Program-made: the position numbers and the translations under genes
Shown: positions 9,378 to 23,600 of the stretch, piece by piece
Layout of the letters: the number at the start of each line of letters is the position of its first letter
How positions within the stretch are numbered: position 1 is the stretch's first letter
Assembly: GCF_003667705.1 (NCBI RefSeq)
Contig: NZ_CP033019.1
Span: 372,001 to 436,000 of the forward strand
Reading direction: 5' to 3'
Source: Janthinobacterium agaricidamnosum
GTDB lineage: Bacteria; Pseudomonadota; Gammaproteobacteria; Burkholderiales; Burkholderiaceae_D
DNA length: 64,000 nt
The notes under the pieces: generated by a model
Database searches by the model: none
The model's input: only the letters and a program-made list of their open reading frames with translations
What the model was told of the DNA's origin: nothing

Positions 9378-10271
9378 TCAGTCGCATTGCGGGGCGACGC
9401 GGTGGCGCCCGGCAATGGTGGCGAAATACAGGTCTTCCAGGTCGCCGATGGCTTCCTCGAAGCCGTCGCCCGGGTCGTCGTCGCTGTAGACGTGGATCAG
9501 GGTACGGCCCGACAGCAAGCGCGTGGAAATGACGGCGTGGCGCTGCTGGAAGCTGGCCAGTTCTTTCTTTTCGACGAAGCGCGCCCAGATCTTGCAGCTG
9601 ACTTCATCGATCAGTTCCTGGGTCTTGCCGCACAGCAGCAAATGCCCCTTGTTGATGATGGCCATGTTGGCGCACAGGTCGGCCACGTCGGACACGATAT
9701 GCGTCGACAGGATCACCGTCTTGTCTTCGCCGATGTCGGACAGCAGATTGTGGAAGCGGACTCTCTCCTGCGGGTCGAGGCCGGCCGTCGGCTCGTCGAC
9801 GATGATCAGTTTCGGGTCGCCCAGCAGGGCTTGCGCGATGCCGAAGCGCTGGCGCATGCCGCCGGAAAAGCCGCCCAGGCGCTGGTGGCGCACGTCGAAC
9901 AGATTGGTTTGCTGTAACAGCCCGTCGACGACTTCGCGCCGGCGCGCCCGTTGCGACAAGCCTTTTAACATGGCGAAGTGGTCGAGCAGCTCGTAGGCCG
10001 TCACTTTCGGGTACAGGCCGAAGTCTTGCGGCAGGTAGCCCAGCATGCGGCGGATTTCGTCCTTGTCGTCGAGTACGTCGTAGTCGCCGAAGAAGATGGA
10101 GCCGGAATCGCATTCCTGCAAGGTGGCCAGGGTGCGCATCAGGGTCGACTTGCCGGCGCCATTCGGGCCCAGCAAGCCAAACATCCCGGGCGGTATCGTC
10201 AGCGAAACGTTGTCCAGCGCCACCACGCCATTCGCGTAGGTCTTCGACAATTTGCGGATCTGCAATTCCAT
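9378..10271 (-). CDS. ABC transporter ATP-binding protein
   Basis: 297-residue ATPase. Walker A is GPNGAGKST (residues 35-43), the signature is FSGGMRQR, Walker B is [13 protein letters not shown] and the switch histidine is in STHIVSD. The C-terminal ~70 residues form the regulatory extension usual for ABC-2 exporters. It is the first gene of a leftward pair with the permease/M1 peptidase fusion (10-bp gap), so it powers that exporter. It lies 182 bp downstream of the NatAB-like genes on the same strand. Confidence 0.93.
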   Translation of the reverse strand: MELQIRKLSKTYANGVVALDNVSLTIPPGMFGLLGPNGAGKSTLMRTLATLQECDSGSIFFGDYDVLDDKDEIRRMLGYLPQDFGLYPKVTAYELLDHFAMLKGLSQRARRREVVDGLLQQTNLFDVRHQRLGGFSGGMRQRFGIAQALLGDPKLIIVDEPTAGLDPQERVRFHNLLSDIGEDKTVILSTHIVSDVADLCANMAIINKGHLLLCGKTQELIDEVSCKIWARFVEKKELASFQQRHAVISTRLLSGRTLIHVYSDDDPGDGFEEAIGDLEDLYFATIAGRHRVAPQCD

Positions 10272-10453
10272 ACAACTCCTAACTCATGCGTTGCTGCCCG
10301 ATGCGACAGGGCTACTCTATGCTGGCATTGTATTGAATTTAGGACGCACTGGGCAGTTGCATGCGATACACGGCATTTTCGCGTGCCCAGAGTGCAGTTG
10401 GCGAGGGCGGATGGCGGGCCGGTCCTGGTCTTGTCGGACGCGCCACGAGAGTG

Positions 10454-11650
10454 TCAGTTACGGAACAAAACCGATTCCCGGTTAAACCACCAGCGGCACA
10501 GCATCAGCAGCGCGCCGGCGATCACCGTCGTCGAGGCCAGGATCACGCCGAACATGCGGTAATCCATGGTGCCTTTCACCAGTTCCTTCATGGCCAGCGA
10601 CACGTTCGTCAGCGGCACCATGGCCCACATCCAGTTCAGCTCGACGCCGGGCAGCATGGCCGTCACCGTGGGCAGGATGACAAACAGCATCAGCGGCGTG
10701 ATCATGCCGGCCGCCTCCTTGTAGCTCTTCGCGTAGATCGAGATCGACAGCAGCAGCGAGGCGAAGATGGCGGCCGTCGGCACCAGCATCAGGGTCACCA
10801 TGGCCAGGTCGGGCAAGCCGATGCTGTGCACGAGGATGGCCATGTGGCCTTCCAGCGAGCTGCCGAAGATGGCCAGCAGGACGCCCATGCTGCCCACCAT
10901 CAGCACGGCGGAGGTCATGCCCACCGTAAACAGCACGAGGAACTTGGCCAGCACGATGGCGCTGCGCGGCACGGGCGCCAGCAGCAGGGTTTCCAGCGTG
11001 CCCCGTTCCTTTTCGCCGGCGCCCAGGTCGATGGCCGGATACATGGCTGCCGTCAGGCACACCATCAGCAGCAGATACGGCACCATGCCGCCGATGATGG
11101 CGCCCATCTGTTCGCGCTCGTTGGCCGTCGATTGCTTGTCGAGCACGATGGGATTGAGCGCATAGGCCAGCTGGGCAGGGCTCAGGTTCAGGGCGGACAA
11201 GGCTCCTTCGCGCAGGCTGGCGTTGTAGGCGTCGACGATTTCGCGCACGCGCTGGTGCGTCACGTCCACCGAGCTGGCGCTGTTGTAGTGCAGGGTCACC
11301 TTGGCTTGCGCCTGCTGCTTCAGCGCTTGTTCAAAATGCGGCGGGATGACGACGGCAAACTTGATGGTATCGTCGCCGATGGCGCGGCGGATGTCCGCCT
11401 CGCTGGCCAGCGGTACTTCGCGCAGGTTGTGCTGCTGCGCAAACCGCGCGCTCAGGCCCGGCGAATGGTCCTTGCCGAACAGCGCGTAGCGCAGTTCCGC
11501 CGTCTTGGCGTTCTTGAACATATTACTTGAAACATAAGCGAAGCCGCCAAAGATCAGCGGCATGGCAAAGATGGGGATGAGGATGGTGAAAATCAGCGTC
11601 TTGCGGTCGCGCGTGAGTTCCAGCAACTCTTTCAGATAAATGGTCCACAT
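10454..11650 (-). CDS. NatB-like ABC transporter permease
   Basis: 398-residue ABC-2 permease. One N-terminal membrane helix (about 18-38) is followed by a long extracytoplasmic domain (to about 190) and then five or six hydrophobic helices, including segments such as LLLMVCLTAAMYPAIDLGAGEKERGTLETLLLAPV (shown here only to locate the conserved E-kinase-like ERGT loop). This is the layout of NatB sodium-extrusion-type permeases. It starts 3 bp after the NatA-like gene, so the two are co-translated. Sodium as substrate is a family inference; drug or peptide export is possible. Confidence 0.88.
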   Translation of the reverse strand: MWTIYLKELLELTRDRKTLIFTILIPIFAMPLIFGGFAYVSSNMFKNAKTAELRYALFGKDHSPGLSARFAQQHNLREVPLASEADIRRAIGDDTIKFAVVIPPHFEQALKQQAQAKVTLHYNSASSVDVTHQRVREIVDAYNASLREGALSALNLSPAQLAYALNPIVLDKQSTANEREQMGAIIGGMVPYLLLMVCLTAAMYPAIDLGAGEKERGTLETLLLAPVPRSAIVLAKFLVLFTVGMTSAVLMVGSMGVLLAIFGSSLEGHMAILVHSIGLPDLAMVTLMLVPTAAIFASLLLSISIYAKSYKEAAGMITPLMLFVILPTVTAMLPGVELNWMWAMVPLTNVSLAMKELVKGTMDYRMFGVILASTTVIAGALLMLCRWWFNRESVLFRN

Positions 11651-14600
11651 GGCTCAGGCTCCCTGGTTGATGACGCTGACAAAGGCGTCGTACAGATCGG
11701 TACTGCCGCCCAGGTGGCGCAGTTCGTCGACCGTGCCATGGAAGGCGGTGGTGCCGCGGTTGATGATGCAGACGCGGTCGCACAGCTTTTCCACCTCGTG
11801 CAGGTGGTGCGTGGAAAAGATCAGCGGCACGCGCAGCGCCTTGTAGCTGGCGATGAAGTCGAGCAGGATCTTGGCCGACATCACGTCCAGGCCCGTGGTC
11901 GGCTCGTCGAGGATGACCACTTGCGGCTCGTGCACGACGGTGCGGGCGATCGCGCACTTCTGTTTCATGCCCGTCGACAATTGATCGGCCCGCTTGCCGC
12001 CGTATTCTTCCATCTGCAGCAAGGAAAACAGTTCGTCGCAGCGGCGTTTCAGCTTGTCGGCAGGCATGCCATGCAGGCGGCCAAAGTATTCCACGTTTTC
12101 GCGCGCCGTCAGGCGGCCGTACAAGCCCGTCGAACCGGACAGGAAACCGATGCTCTGGCGCGCCACCAGCGGCTGGCGCAGCACGTCGACGCCATTGACG
12201 AGGGCGCTGCCCGCGTCCGCCTGCAAGGCCGTCGACAGCAGGCGCAGGGTGGTCGTCTTGCCGGCGCCATTCGGACCCAGCAAGCCCAGCACTTCGCCGG
12301 GGGCGCAGCTGAAACTGACGTCGCGCACGGCGTGGAACCAGCCCTCATGTTCGCGCGGATCGCTCACGTGCACGTCCTTGCCCTTGTGGGGCGGCATGCG
12401 GAAACGTTTTGCCAGGTGCTTGACCTCTATCATGTGCTTCATCCATTCAACGGTGAACAACGAGAGTAGCATGCAAAAAATGTAACTTGCAAGGTGGAAA
12501 TATCGTTTGGTCTATTGAAAAAAACAGCATCTTCATGCAAGCTGGCCCGGTGGCGCCGGCGGACGGCGCGGGAGAGCGTAATGCAAACGATCGATCAGGC
12601 GATGCAGGACAAGGTATTGGCCGTGGCCCGCGCCGGCATGACCAGTGCCGAAGCCATCGGTTTCTTCCGCGTCAGCCTGGGACTGTACTATCTGGCCGGA
12701 CTGATGACGGAAGAAACCCTCGATTTCAAGCAGATCGACGCGAAGTACAACCGTTTTATTTACCACTCGCTAGGTGGCGGGCACAGCATCGCCAGCGTGC
12801 TGCAATTCATGAGCGGCGAGAAAGTCTTGCGCGTGCTGCAATCGGAGCGTTTTCGCGCCGCGTTTGCCGAATACTGCCCGGACATTCCCGTCGACAGCAT
12901 TTCTTTTCTGATTTCACTGAACCTGGGCGTGGCGAAAAGCCTGTCCGGGCTCGATGCCGTCGGCCCCGTGGTGGACTGGATCGAGCAGGAAAAAGCGCGC
13001 ACAGGTCAATAAAGCCCCGTTCGGCCCGCGCGCGGCGTGGGGACGGCTGGCCCTGATCGTCCTATAATTCATGTTTTCCCTTACATGAATAGCCCACGAT
13101 GACCGCGAACCGCCATTTTGACCCCCTGGATCGTTTGATTGTTGGCGCCGACAAGGCCTTGCGCGTCATCGCGGGCGTGGCTTCGGCCTCGCGCCCCACG
13201 CCGGCCGCGCATGCGCCCGATGCGGAGCTGAGCCCGGCCGAGCAGCGCCACAGCGCCGGCTTGATGCGCGTCAACCATGTGGGCGAAGTGTGCGCGCAAG
13301 CCTTGTACAACTCGCAGGCGCGCTATGCGCACAGCCCGGCCATCCGCGCCCAGTTCGACGAGGCGGGACGCGAAGAGGAAGACCACCTGGCCTGGACGGC
13401 GCAGCGCCTGACGGAGCTGGGCTCGCGTCTGAGCCTGCTCAATCCCCTGTGGTATGCGGGTTCGTTTGCGCTGGGCACCATCGCCGCACGCATGGGCGAC
13501 GGCCGCAGCCTGGGTTTTGTGGTGGAAACGGAACGCCAGGTGGAAGCGCACCTGGCCAGCCACCTGCAGGAATTGCCGCCGCAAGACGCCAAGTCGCGCG
13601 CCATCGTCAAGCAGATGGCCATCGACGAGGTGGAACACGGCGCCGCCGCCCAGCGACTGGGCGCCATCGACACCCCGGCGCTCGTGAAGGCGTTGATGGG
13701 GTTGATGGGCAAAGTGATGACAAAAACCGCGTATTACATCTGATATTTCTGCGTAGGTCGGCGTAGGTCGGATTAGGCCGCAGGCCGTAATCCGACAACA
13801 TTGTTGGCGCCGGCGGTGTCGTCGGATTACGCGCTCACGCGCTAATCCGACCTACTCCTCGATGATTTCAAAGGAATGCGTGATCTCCGCGGTTTTCGCC
13901 AGCATGATGGACGCCGAGCAATATTTATCATGCGACAATGAAACGGCCCGTTCCACGGCCGTCGGTTTCAGGGCCTTGCCCCGTACCGTAAAGTGGAAGT
14001 GGATCTTGGTAAAGACTTTCGGGTCGGTGTCGGCGCGCTCGGCTTTCAGGGTCACTTCGCAGCCGTTGACGGCTTCGCGGCCCCGTTTCAGGATCAGCAC
14101 CACGTCATAGGCGGTGCAGCCGCCCGTGCCCAGCAAGACCATTTCCATGGGGCGCGGCGCCAGGTTGTGGCCGCCGCCATCGGGCGCGCCATCCATGGTC
14201 ACCAGGTGGCCGGAACCGGTTTCTGCCCGAAAACTCATGCCCGACGGGCCATTCCAGCTGACTTTGCATTCCATCGTACTCTCCGAAAATTGTAAGCGTT
14301 TTGTATTGTAATAGAGGAATGCCCATCCATGTGCCGGCCGCCAGCCCGCAGCCGGTCTGCATCGTGGCTTGACGCGGCAGGGTAAAGCCGCTTATACTTG
14401 TCGGCTTTCCGTTCGCTCAGGAAAAGTAAATAAGGCAGAGTCCGCATAGCAACATCGGCGGAACCACCATTTGAGCGTGTAATCTATTAGGAAGTCAACA
14501 TGAAAACATTTTCCGCTAAAGGACATGAAGTCCAGCGCGATTGGTTCGTGGTTGACGCGACGGACAAAGTCCTCGGACGTGTTGCCAGCGAAGTGGCACT

Positions 14601-17600
14601 CCGACTGCGCGGCAAACACAAACCAGAATTTACTCCTCACGTCGATACCGGCGACTTCATCGTCGTCATCAACGCAGGCAAACTGCGTGTGACCGGTACC
14701 AAAGCTACTGAGAAAATTTACTACCGTCACTCTGGCTATCCAGGCGGCATCTACGAAACCAACTTCCAGAAAATGCAACAGCGTTTTCCAGGTCGCGCGC
14801 TTGAGAAAGCGGTCAAAGGCATGCTGCCTAAAGGCCCACTCGGCTACGCAATGATCAAGAAGCTGAAAGTGTACGCGGAAGGTTCCCATCCGCACGCTGC
14901 TCAGCAACCTAAAGCACTTGTTCTCTAAGGAACTGACATGATCGGTAATTACAATTATGGAACCGGCCGTCGCAAAAGTGCAGTGGCTCGGGTTTTTATC
15001 AAAGTTGGCACAGGCTTGATCGTTGTTAACGGCAAACCAGCAAACGAATACTTTTCGCGCGAAACGGGTCTGATGGTCATCCGTCAACCACTGGAACTGA
15101 CCGGCAATGTCGAGCGTTTCGACATCAAAGTCAACGTCCATGGCGGCGGTGAGTCGGGCCAGGCTGGTGCAGTTCGTCACGGCATCACCCGCGCTCTGAT
15201 CGACTACGATGCAGCGCTGAAACCGGAACTGGCGAAAGCCGGCTTCGTGACCCGCGATGCACGTGAAGTCGAGCGTAAAAAAGTTGGTCTGCGCAAAGCA
15301 CGTCGCGCAAAGCAATTCTCGAAGCGTTAATTTCTACGCTACAGCACCTTGCGGGGTGCTGGTCGAAAAGCCGCTGGACTTCGGTCCCGCGGCTTTTTTG
15401 CATTTCAGCGTGACTCTGCGTTGCGCTGTAAAATACGCGGAAAACCCGCAGGGGGAGCGTTTCCCTTCATCTTTATGCAATCTATACACAAGGAAAGAAC
15501 ATGATCAAAGTTGGCATCGTCGGCGGCACTGGATACACGGGCGTGGAGTTGCTGCGCTTGCTCGCTACCCATCCAGATGTCGAGTTGACGGCGATTACCT
15601 CGCGCAAGGAAGATGGCTTGCCCGTTGCCGACATGTATCCTTCCCTGCGTGGCCACGTCAAGCTGGCGTTTTCCTCGCCGGACAAGGCGAACCTGGAGCA
15701 GTGCGACGTGGTCTTCTTCGCGACCCCGCATGGTGTTGCGATGGCGCAAGCGCCAGCTCTGCTGGCCGCCGGCGTGAAAGTCATCGACCTGGCCGCTGAC
15801 TTCCGCCTGAAAGACCAGGCCAAGTTCGAGCAGTGGTACAAGATTCCCCACACGGCCCCCGAGCTGATAGCCGAGGCCGTGTATGGCTTGCCGGAACTGA
15901 ACCGCGAAGACATCAAGCAGGCCAGGCTGATCGCCAACCCCGGTTGCTACCCGACCACCATGCAGCTGGGCTTTTACCCGCTGCTCAAGGCGGGCCTCGT
16001 CAATGCGGGCGGCTTGATCGCCGACTGCAAGTCGGGCGTGTCCGGCGCCGGCCGCAAGGCGGAAATCGGCATCCTGTTCTCGGAAAGCAGCGACAGCTTC
16101 AAGGCCTATGGCGTGGCTGGCCACCGCCACCTGCCGGAAACGACGGCGCAGCTGCAGCGTTTCACGGATGAGAAAGTGGCGCTGACCTTCACGCCGCACC
16201 TGGTGCCGATGATCCGCGGCATGCATTCGACCCTGTACGCGCAGCTGAACAAGGATGTCAGCAATGAAGAATTGCAAGCCTTGTTCGAAACGCAATACAA
16301 GGACGAGCCTTTCGTCGACGTGATGCCATTCGGCTCGCACCCGGAAACCCGTTCCACGCGCGGCTCGAACATGCTGCGCCTGGCCTTGCACCGTCCCGAG
16401 GGCGGCAATACCGTCATCGTGCTGGTGGTGCAGGATAACCTGGTCAAGGGCGCTTCGGGCCAGGCCGTGCAGTGCATGAACTTGATGTTTGGCTTGAAAG
16501 AAACGGCAGGTTTGCAACATATCGCCTTGCTGCCGTAAAAATAGGCAGCCGTGCTTGCGCGGGTCCGGCGCCTTTTTGCCGGACCTGTGCTAAATTGGAC
16601 TGCCACGTATACCAACAGGATGACGTTCATGTTCGAGCGCAACGCGAAAAACCCCATCGACACCCTGATTGGCGCTTCCACGCGGATCGAAGGCGACTTG
16701 CTGTTTTGCGGCGGCTTGCGCATCGATGGCCATGTGCGCGGCAACGTCACGGGCGAGGCGGGCGAGCCCACGCATATAGTGCTGGGCGAGGCAGGGCGCA
16801 TCGATGGCGAGGTGCGCTGCTCGAGCCTGGTTGTCAGCGGCGAGATCAATGGCCCTGTGTATGTGTCCGAAATGCTTGAAATCCAGCCCAAAGCCCGCAT
16901 TGTAGGAGAGGTCTATTACAAGGTGCTGGAAATGCACAGCGGCGCATTGGTGCAGGGCAAGCTCAGCCGCCACGACAGCGCCGACCCCGTGCTGCACCTG
17001 GCCGTATCGGAAATGTGAGCAGGAACAACACCGGCTAGCCGCCTCTGCGGACGCCGCAGCGCGAGTTGTGCCAACAGTCTATAATGAGGCTATGTTTTCT
17101 GAGGAGTCTGAAATGAATGCAGTCGCTGAAATGCAAGATGTGATCCCTTCGCCTATCATCTTTACCGATAGCGCCGCCGAAAAAGTCGCGCAGCTGATCG
17201 AGGAAGAAGGCAATCCCGACCTGAAATTGCGCGTCTTCGTGCAGGGCGGCGGCTGTTCCGGCTTCCAGTACGGTTTCACCTTCGACGAAATCGTCAACGA
17301 AGATGACACCACCATGGTCAAGAACGGCGTTCAGCTGTTGATCGACTCCATGAGCTACCAGTACCTGGTCGGTGCGGAAATCGACTACAAGGATGACCTG
17401 GAAGGCGCGCAGTTCGTGATTAAAAACCCGACCGCGACGTCGACCTGCGGTTGCGGTTCGTCGTTCTCGGTATAAGCTGGTACACCTGAGAAAACGTCCA
17501 TGGCGGCGTTGCATTGTCTCGCCGTACTCTTCGTACTGTCTTTGGCAATGCGCCTTGCCCTGAACGTTTTTTAGGCGCGCCGGTTTACAGGCGCAATATA

Positions 17601-20600
17601 AAAATAGCGGATCATCGATCCGCTATTTGTGTTTCTGCGCCCGCTTAGCGCGGGTAGAGCGCGCCCAGCACCCGCAAGCCCTGAGCACCCGTCACGGCCG
17701 GCAAATTGCCCGGCTTGCGCTGTGTAAAGCGCCAGGCCAGCCAGGCAAACGCCAGTGCCTCGACCTGGCTGGGCGCCACGCCCAAGGCCTCCGTCGACTC
17801 CACCGCCATGCCCGGCAATTCCCGGGCCAGCGCTGCCATCAGCGCGGCGTTCTGCGCGCCGCCGCCGCACACATACACGGTTTCCGCGTGCGCTCCGTCG
17901 CGCGCGATGGCCTGCGCCAGGCTGACGGCCGTCAGCTGCGTCAAGGTCGCCTGCACGTCGGCGGCTTGGGCGCCACGGTGATTCGCCAGCTTGCCTTGCA
18001 GCCAGTCGGCGTGGAACAGGTCGCGGCCCGTGCTTTTCGGCGCCGGCAAGTCAAAATAGGGATCGTCGAGCAAATCCGCCAGCAGGGCGGGGATGACTTG
18101 GCCAGTGGCGGCCCAGGCGCCGTTGGCATCATACGGCTGGCCCAGGTGCCGCAAGGCCCAGCCATCCATCAGCGCATTGCCGGGACCCGTGTCGTAGCCC
18201 GTCACTGTGCCGTCCGCGTGCAGCACGCTGATATTGCTGATGCCGCCGATATTGGCCAGCACGCGCGTGTGGCCGGGCAAGTTGAAAATGGCCTGGTGAA
18301 AAGCGGGCACCAGCGGCGCGCCCTGGCCGCCGGCCGCCACGTCGCGGCTGCGCAAGTCGGCGATGACGTCGATGCCCGTCAGTTCCGCCAGCAGGGCCGG
18401 GTTGTTCAACTGGCGCGTAAAGCCCAGCTCGGGGCGGTGGCGGATGGTCTGGCCATGCGCGCCGATGGCGGCGATGGCGTCCGGGCCGATGCCCGCGTCG
18501 CTCAACAGCAGGGCGACGCATTCGCCGTAATGGCGCACGAGCTGATTGGCCGCCAGCGCTTCGCGTTCGATTTCATTTTGGCCGGCACTTTGCAAGGCCA
18601 TCAGGTCGGCGCGCAGGCTGGCGGGAAAGGCAATGTAGGCGTCGCCCAGGCTGCGCGTGCCGCCATCGTCGGAAAAGTCGACCAGCGCGCCATCGACGCC
18701 ATCGAGGCTGGTGCCAGACATCAGACCGATATACAGCATGGGGGTTGTCCTTGAATGCATAAGTGATGGGGTGCATTGTGCCGCATTTGTGCCGTGTGCA
18801 CGCGGGAAAAAACAAAGGCACCGGCCATCTGCATGGGCGGTGCCTTTATGGGTTGCCCGAAGGCAGTGTTGGAATGTCGTTTAACGCGACGCCAGTGCCG
18901 TGTCGTTCGGACGCAGCAGGGTGAAGCGGTGCATCATGTCGGCGGAGACCATGCGGAAGCGGCTCAGCTCGGCGGCCGTCAATGGCGCCTGGGCTTGTAC
19001 GTTCAGCTTGCTTGGATCTTGTGCCACGCCGCCGACACGGAATTCATAGTGCAAATGGGCGCCCGTGGACCAGCCGGTGGTGCCGACGTAGCCGATCACA
19101 TCGCCCTGGCTGACTTTTTGACCTTTTTTCAGGCCCGAAGCGAAGCGGCTCATGTGGGCGTAGGCGGTGCTGTAGTTGGCCCAGTGTTTCAGAACAACAA
19201 CATTACCGTAGCCGTTCTGGCTGCCGACGGAATCGACCACGCCGTCACCGGAAGCGCGGATAGGGGTACCCGTTGCTGCGGCGAAATCGATGCCCTTGTG
19301 TGCTTTCCAGTTGCCGGAAATCGGGTGCACGCGCATGGAGAAGCCGGACGAGATGCGGGAAAATTCGAGGGGGGATTTCAGGAAGGCTTTTTTGAGGGAC
19401 TTGCCGTCGAAGCTGTAGTAACCGCCGCCTTGCTTGCTGGCTGGGTCTTCGAACCAAACGGACTGGTAAGTCGTGCCGCGGTTGGTGAATTCACCGGCCA
19501 GGATGCGGCCCGCTCGGACAAATTCGCCATCTTGCCAGAATGTTTCGTAGACCACATTAAACGAGTCGCCGCGTTTCAGGTCGGAACGGAAGTCGATATT
19601 GGTGGAGAACATTTCCACGATTTGCGCGGAAATCGAGTCTGGCAGGCGGGTACCGTCCAAGCTGGAGTCGGTGGCGGCGAACAGGGTGGAAGTGATCTTG
19701 CGCGCGTGCATTTCAACGCGGCGTTCCAGCTGGGCTGCCACTTCCGTGGCCACGAACTTGTCGCCCTTGCGGGTGATCAGGATGTTCTTGACCGATTTGT
19801 CGGTGCCGTCAACGAGGGTGGCGCGCATCCAGTTGAGGTCGCCGTTTTCGGTCGTTTGCGCTTGCACGCGCTTGCCTGATTTCAGCAACATCACGCCGCG
19901 CGCGATCTTGTCGGTTTTGATGAAATTGGCCGCCGCCGGATCATCCACGCCGAGACGGGTCAGCAGGGTGGCGAGGGTATCGCCAGCGCGGACTTTTTCT
20001 TCGTGGGTGAAATTCTGGTCTACCTGTTCCATCGCGGAAATTTGCGAGGCGAGATCAGGCATTTCCAGGTTCTGGGCGATGGACGTGACCGGCAAGTCCG
20101 ATGCGTCGGGCGCCATGGGCGACACAGCGACCGCGCCGAAGGCGGCCACGGCGAGCAGCACCGCGGATGCGCCAATAATGCGCGCCTTGCGTGTCGTCGT
20201 CAGCTGTGTGTACAAGCTTGAGCCTGTGATTTTATGTATAGGGTTCATGCAATCAGTTAAAATTTGCCCTTGAACGATACCTGAACTAGTGCTCTTTGTT
20301 ATTGTTATTTTGGTTCGTTTTCATACGGCAAGATTGATGGGATCGAGCATTATAGCAAACTCCGCAAACCTACCACCATTTTGAGATTTATAGTCAAATT
20401 TTATGGAAATCAACACCACCGCATCGCCTACAAAGGCTAACGCCGCTCAGACCGCGCTTCCACTGTCGGACAGAGTACAAGAAGCCCTCGCGATTACCAA
20501 GCGTGGCGTCGACGAACTCTTGATCGAAAGCGAATTTGCGCAAAAATTAGCGCGCTCCGAGAAAACTGGTGTTCCACTGCGCATCAAACTGGGCCTGGAC

Positions 20601-23600
20601 CCGACTGCACCCGACTTGCATCTGGGCCACACTGTCGTGCTGAACAAGATGCGCCAGCTGCAAAACCTCGGCCATCAAGTCATTTTCCTCATCGGCGATT
20701 TTACTTCCATGATCGGCGACCCTTCGGGCCGCAACGTCACGCGCCCGCCGCTGACCAAGGAACAGATCGAGATTAACGCGATGACGTATTTCGCGCAAGC
20801 ATCTTTAGTGCTGGATGCCAGCAAGACGGAAATCCGCTATAACTCCGAGTGGTGCGATCCGCTGGGCGCGCGCGGCATCATCCAGCTCGCTTCCCACTAC
20901 ACGGTGGCGCGCATGATCGAGCGCGACGACTTCACCAAGCGCTTCCAGGGCGGCATTCCGATTTCCGTGCATGAATTCCTGTACCCGCTGATGCAAGGCT
21001 ACGACTCGGTGGCCCTGAAATCGGACCTGGAACTGGGCGGCACGGACCAGAAGTTCAACCTGCTGGTGGGCCGCGAACTGCAAAAGCAGTACGGACAGGA
21101 GCAGCAGTGTATTTTGACCATGCCGCTGCTGGAAGGTTTGGACGGCGTGGAAAAAATGTCCAAGTCGAAGAATAACTACATCGGCATCACGGAACCGGGC
21201 AACACCATGTTCGCCAAGCTGATGAGCATTTCCGACGTCATGATGTGGCGCTACTACGAGCTGCTGTCGTGGCGCTCGATCGCCGAACTGGCCCAGCTGA
21301 AGCGCGAAGTCGAGGAAGGGCGCAATCCGCGCGACGCCAAGGTTGCGCTGGCGCAAGAAATCGTCGCCCGTTTCCACTCGCAGCAGGCGGCCGAAGATGC
21401 GCTGGCCGACTTCGTCAACCGCTCGAAGGGCGGCATTCCTGAGGATATCCCGGCAGTAACCCTGGCCGGCGCCCCGCTGGGCATTCCGCAATTGCTGAAA
21501 CAGGCGGGCCTGTGCCCGTCGACATCGGAAGCCATGCGCAAGATCGACCAGGGCGGCGTGCGTATCGACGGCACCGTCATCAGCGACAAGGGCCTGCAAG
21601 TGGCGGCCGGCGAATTCGTGTTGCAAGTTGGCAAGCGCAGTTTCGCGCGCGTCACCTTGACGGCATGATCGCGCTGCTGCAGAGAGTCACGCAGGCGAAA
21701 GTCGACGTCGGCGGCGCCACCGTCGGCGCCATCGACGCCGGCCTGATGGTGCTCGTGTGCGCGGAGCGGGGCGATACGGAAAAGGAAGCGGACGCCCTGC
21801 TGACCAAACTGCTCGGCTATCGCGTGTTTGCCGACGAAGCGGGCAAGATGAACCGCAGCGTGACGGACGTGGCCGGCGGCTTGCTGCTGGTGCCGCAGTT
21901 CACCCTGGCGGCCGATACCAAGTCCGGCACGCGCCCGTCGTTTACGCCGGCGGCCGCGCCGCAGGACGGCTTGCGCCTGTTCACGCATTTCGTGGATCAG
22001 GCGCGCAGCCGCCATGCGACCGTGCAAACGGGGCAGTTCGGTGCCGACATGCAGGTGTCGCTCACCAATGACGGACCTGTCACATTCTGGCTGCAGGTGA
22101 ACGCTAAATAAGCGTCAAACAATAACTATAAAGAGGAGCAAGCGATGAAATTGTGGAGCGAGACGTTTCGTGATGGCGGCCTGATGCCGGCCGACTATGC
22201 CTTTGCCGAGATCGATCCGGCCAGCCGCGTGCGCCTCGCCGGCAACCGCAATCCCCATCTGGCCTGGGACGAGGTGCCCAACGGCACCGAGTCGCTGGCC
22301 CTGTTCTGCATCGATTCCGATGCGCCGCAAGACGCCCGCCTGGCCAACCGCGACGACCAGTCCCTGCCGCTGACGGCGCTGCGCGGCGACTTTTATCACT
22401 GGAGTTTGCTCGACTTGCCGCCCGCCATGCGTTCTATTGCCGCCGGCGAATTTTCCAGCGGCATCACGCCGCGCGGCAAGGCTGCAGGTACTGGACTGCG
22501 CCAGGGCATCAACGACTACACGGGCTGGTTTGCCGGCGATGCCGCCATGGCCGGCGATTATTACGGCTATGATGGCCCGTGCCCGCCGTGGAATGACGAG
22601 CGCATCCACCACTATATTTTCCGCCTGTATGCGCTCGACGTGCCGCAGCTGGCTTTGCCTGAGCGTTTCACGGGACAGCAAGCCCATGCCGCGCTCTACG
22701 GCCACATCCTCGACGAAGCCCAGCTCGTCGTCGCCTATTCGCTCAATCCCGAGTTGGCACTTACTCTGAAGAAATAACGCATGAGCACCACGATTTTATT
22801 GATACGCCATGGCGAGACGGCCTGGAATGCGGGCCGCCGCCTGCAGGGCCATATCGACATCGCCTTGAACGAGGCGGGCCTGGCGCAAGCGGCCGCGCTG
22901 GGGCAGGCGCTGGCCGACGAAGCACTGGCCGCCATCATCGCCAGCGATCTGCAGCGCGCGCAGCAGACGGCGCAAGCCGTGGCCGACGTGAACAAGCTGC
23001 CCGTGCAGACGGATACCTTGCTGCGCGAGCGCTGCTATGGCGCTTTCGAAGGCTTGCTGTATGCGGACATCGCCGCGCGTTATCCGCACGAGTATGCGCA
23101 ATGGCAATCGCGCCAGATCGACGCCGTGATGCCGTCGGGCGAGCGCGACGCGGAGAGCTTCCGCCAGTTTTACGCACGCGCGAATGGCGCCATCGCCCGC
23201 TGGGCCGAACGCTATGACGGCCAGACGATCGCCATCGTGGCGCACGGCGGCGTGCTCGAGTGCGCTTACCGCGAGGCGGTCGGCATGACGCTCGACAGTC
23301 CGCGCGACTTCCAGGTCAAAAATGCCAGCGTCAACCGCTTCTCGTATGCGGACGGCAAGCTGCATTTAGTGCACTGGGGAAATATCGAGCACCTGAGCGC
23401 GCCCGCGATGGACGAGCTGGGGTAAGAGTGCCCTAAGCGACGGCGCCATCCTCACTCTGACGCACTGATCCAAAAAAATAGTGCTTATTAAATAGGCAGG
23501 GAATCGGTTAAAATAGCAGGTTCCTCCGTCCATTCCAGGTTCTTCAGTGCAAATCGGCCCTCACATTCTGCGCAACAATGTTTTCGTCGCTCCCATGGCG